NCBI GenBank assembly: GCA_015066635.1
Contig: SVOA01000019.1
Location: 1 to 32,820 of the forward strand
DNA: 32,820 nt
Source: Oscillospiraceae bacterium
Lineage (GTDB): Bacteria > Bacillota > Clostridia > Oscillospirales > Acutalibacteraceae
Direction: 5' to 3'
The position numbers and the translations under genes were made by a program. Shown piece by piece: positions 31,767 through 32,820 of the stretch (position 1 is the stretch's first letter; the number at the start of each line of letters is the position of its first letter). Under the pieces are notes generated by a model. It was not told where the DNA came from, made no database searches, and worked only from the letters and a program-made list of their open reading frames with translations.

Positions 31767-32789
31767 ATGGTTAAAGACGGAAACAGATATGTCCCTTATG
31801 AAGAGCGTACAGGAGAGAGCTCCGTGGTATTTTTCACCCGAGATCTTTCTGAAGAGGGACTGAAAAAGATTTATGACAGAATAAGCTCCGTGCTTTGCGG
31901 TAAAGTTGCCGTAAAACTGCACACGGGCGAAGCCGAGGGGCCGAATATTATTCCCCGCCCCTGGGTAAAGGAGCTGTTTGCTTCACGCCTTCCGGATGCT
32001 GCAATTATTGAAACGAACACCTATTATGAGGGCAGCCGATATACCACCGAGGAACACCGTAAAACTCTCAAAATAAACGGCTGGACTTTCTGCCCCGTTG
32101 ATATCACCGACAGCGAGGGCGTTGCAACTCTGCCCGTTAACGGCGGCAAATGGTTCAAAGAGATGCATGTCGGCAAGAGTATGCTGAATTACGATTCTCT
32201 TTTAGTGCTGACTCACTTCAAAGGCCATATGATGGGCGGCTTCGGCGGCAGCAACAAGAATATCGGTATCGGTTGTGCTGACGGACGAATAGGCAAAGCG
32301 GAAATACATACTGCAAAGGGCAGCGACGATATGTGGAGTATTGCCGAGGAAGAGCTTATGGAGCGCATTTCGGAAAGCACAAAAGCCACGGTTGACTTCT
32401 TTGCACCGCATATCTGCTATATCAATGTTATGCGTAATATGTCTGTCTCGTGCGACTGCGAAGGTCCCGAAGCTGAGCCGGTTGTGACTCCTGACGTCGG
32501 ACTTGTCGCTTCTCTTGATATTCTTTCCGCAGATAATGCTTGTATGGATTTGATTTATAACCTTCCGTACGGCGGCGGCAAAGCGCTTATTGAGCGTGTT
32601 GAAACACGTCACGGTCTTCGCCAGCTCAGTTATATGAAGGAACTCTCAATGGGCAACGACAAATATACTCTTATTGATATTGACAACGGCGATGCGGTTA
32701 TCACGGTGGCTGAAGCAGTCAAAGACGTTAAGCCCGTATGGAACCCCGACCGATACAACACATTCTGGGGACGGAATAAGAGAGGATAA
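31767..32789 (+). CDS. DUF362-domain protein
   Basis: A 340-residue protein of the DUF362 family (uncharacterised, often linked to Fe-S or corrinoid-type proteins). Seen: KVAVKLHTGEAEGPNIIPRPWVKEL with the conserved KxNxG-like N-terminal element replaced by KLHTGE, IETNTYYEGSRYTTEEH, LTHFKGHMMGGFGGSNKNIGIGC, and DVGLVASLDILSADNACMDL, in the order usual for this family. The ferredoxin-type CxxCxxC domain found at the C-terminus of many members is absent. AGAAAGGAA precedes the ATG. It starts 45 bases after the hydrolase stop and probably shares its transcript. Confidence 0.85.
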   Translation: MVKDGNRYVPYEERTGESSVVFFTRDLSEEGLKKIYDRISSVLCGKVAVKLHTGEAEGPNIIPRPWVKELFASRLPDAAIIETNTYYEGSRYTTEEHRKTLKINGWTFCPVDITDSEGVATLPVNGGKWFKEMHVGKSMLNYDSLLVLTHFKGHMMGGFGGSNKNIGIGCADGRIGKAEIHTAKGSDDMWSIAEEELMERISESTKATVDFFAPHICYINVMRNMSVSCDCEGPEAEPVVTPDVGLVASLDILSADNACMDLIYNLPYGGGKALIERVETRHGLRQLSYMKELSMGNDKYTLIDIDNGDAVITVAEAVKDVKPVWNPDRYNTFWGRNKRG

Positions 32790-32794
32790 CAGCC

Positions 32795-32820
32795 GTGGAC
32801 ATGAACAAAAGAATAGAAGC
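32795..32820 (+). CDS. Possible start of a next gene (cut by window end)
   Basis: From GTG 32795 (or ATG 32801) a frame stays open to the last base. AGAGG at 32781-32785 is placed suitably for the GTG. Only eight codons are visible (beginning MDMNKRIE), so nothing can be said about the product. Confidence 0.35.

Noticed and set aside
1-32820. CRISPR array, tRNA or rRNA genes
   Set aside because: No regularly spaced direct repeats with unique spacers, no cloverleaf and no rRNA-like sequence were noticed on either strand.

Overview
The window looks like a chromosomal segment of a gut-type Clostridia (Firmicutes), most likely an Oscillospiraceae/Ruminococcus-like organism. The reasons are strong GGAGG-type ribosome sites, TTGACA/TATAAT promoters, densely packed co-directional operons with ATGA overlaps, and a gene set (LCP protein, rfb genes, DUF2975/HTH pair, YhfC-type protease, radical SAM/SPASM maturase with a small Cys-rich peptide) typical of that group. 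The lineage is an inference from gene content, not from a marker gene. No rRNA, tRNA, CRISPR array or transposase was seen.

Layout. (1) 1-7172, plus strand: cell-wall polysaccharide block with an LCP attachment enzyme, the four dTDP-L-rhamnose genes (order rfbA, rfbD, rfbB, rfbC) and three family-2 glycosyltransferases. (2) 7187-8737: an AT-rich NERD-domain membrane gene that looks foreign to its surroundings. (3) 8792-15426: aromatic amino-acid operon (aroF, tyrA, aroB, aroA, aroC, pheA). It starts with a promoter, a 27-codon leader peptide carrying Tyr-Tyr-Tyr-Phe and three more Phe codons, and mutually exclusive antiterminator and terminator hairpins, which together form a translation-coupled attenuator. 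(4) 15477-18680: an orphan promoter/terminator unit (possible small RNA), a two-gene ABC-2 exporter on the minus strand, and a biotin ligase without a DNA-binding domain. (5) 18743-21515: argG and argH behind an ArgR-like box. (6) 21532-23523, minus strand: a carboxylesterase-type hydrolase, then a DUF2975 membrane protein with its HTH partner behind a promoter full of TTAACG repeats.

(7) 23571-25690: a compact candidate RiPP locus. It has a 41-residue peptide with four cysteines, a PqqD-like/radical SAM/SPASM maturase downstream of a 12-bp intercistronic hairpin, and a divergent HTH regulator across an inverted repeat. Two almost identical terminator hairpins bracket the whole unit. I judge this the best candidate for an undescribed system in the window.

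(8) 25706-29060, minus strand: five tightly overlapping genes. A membrane-bound MerR-type regulator with a zinc ribbon is followed by a YhfC-like intramembrane protease, a GNAT acetyltransferase, an alpha/beta hydrolase and a flavodoxin-fold reductase. (9) 29132-32820, plus strand: a perfect 32-bp A/T palindrome, then three transcription units (flavodoxin-fold reductase; sugar O-acetyltransferase plus a 54-residue membrane peptide; alpha/beta hydrolase). Each starts with a copy of the same promoter/leader sequence. A DUF362 protein and the first codons of a possible next gene close the window.
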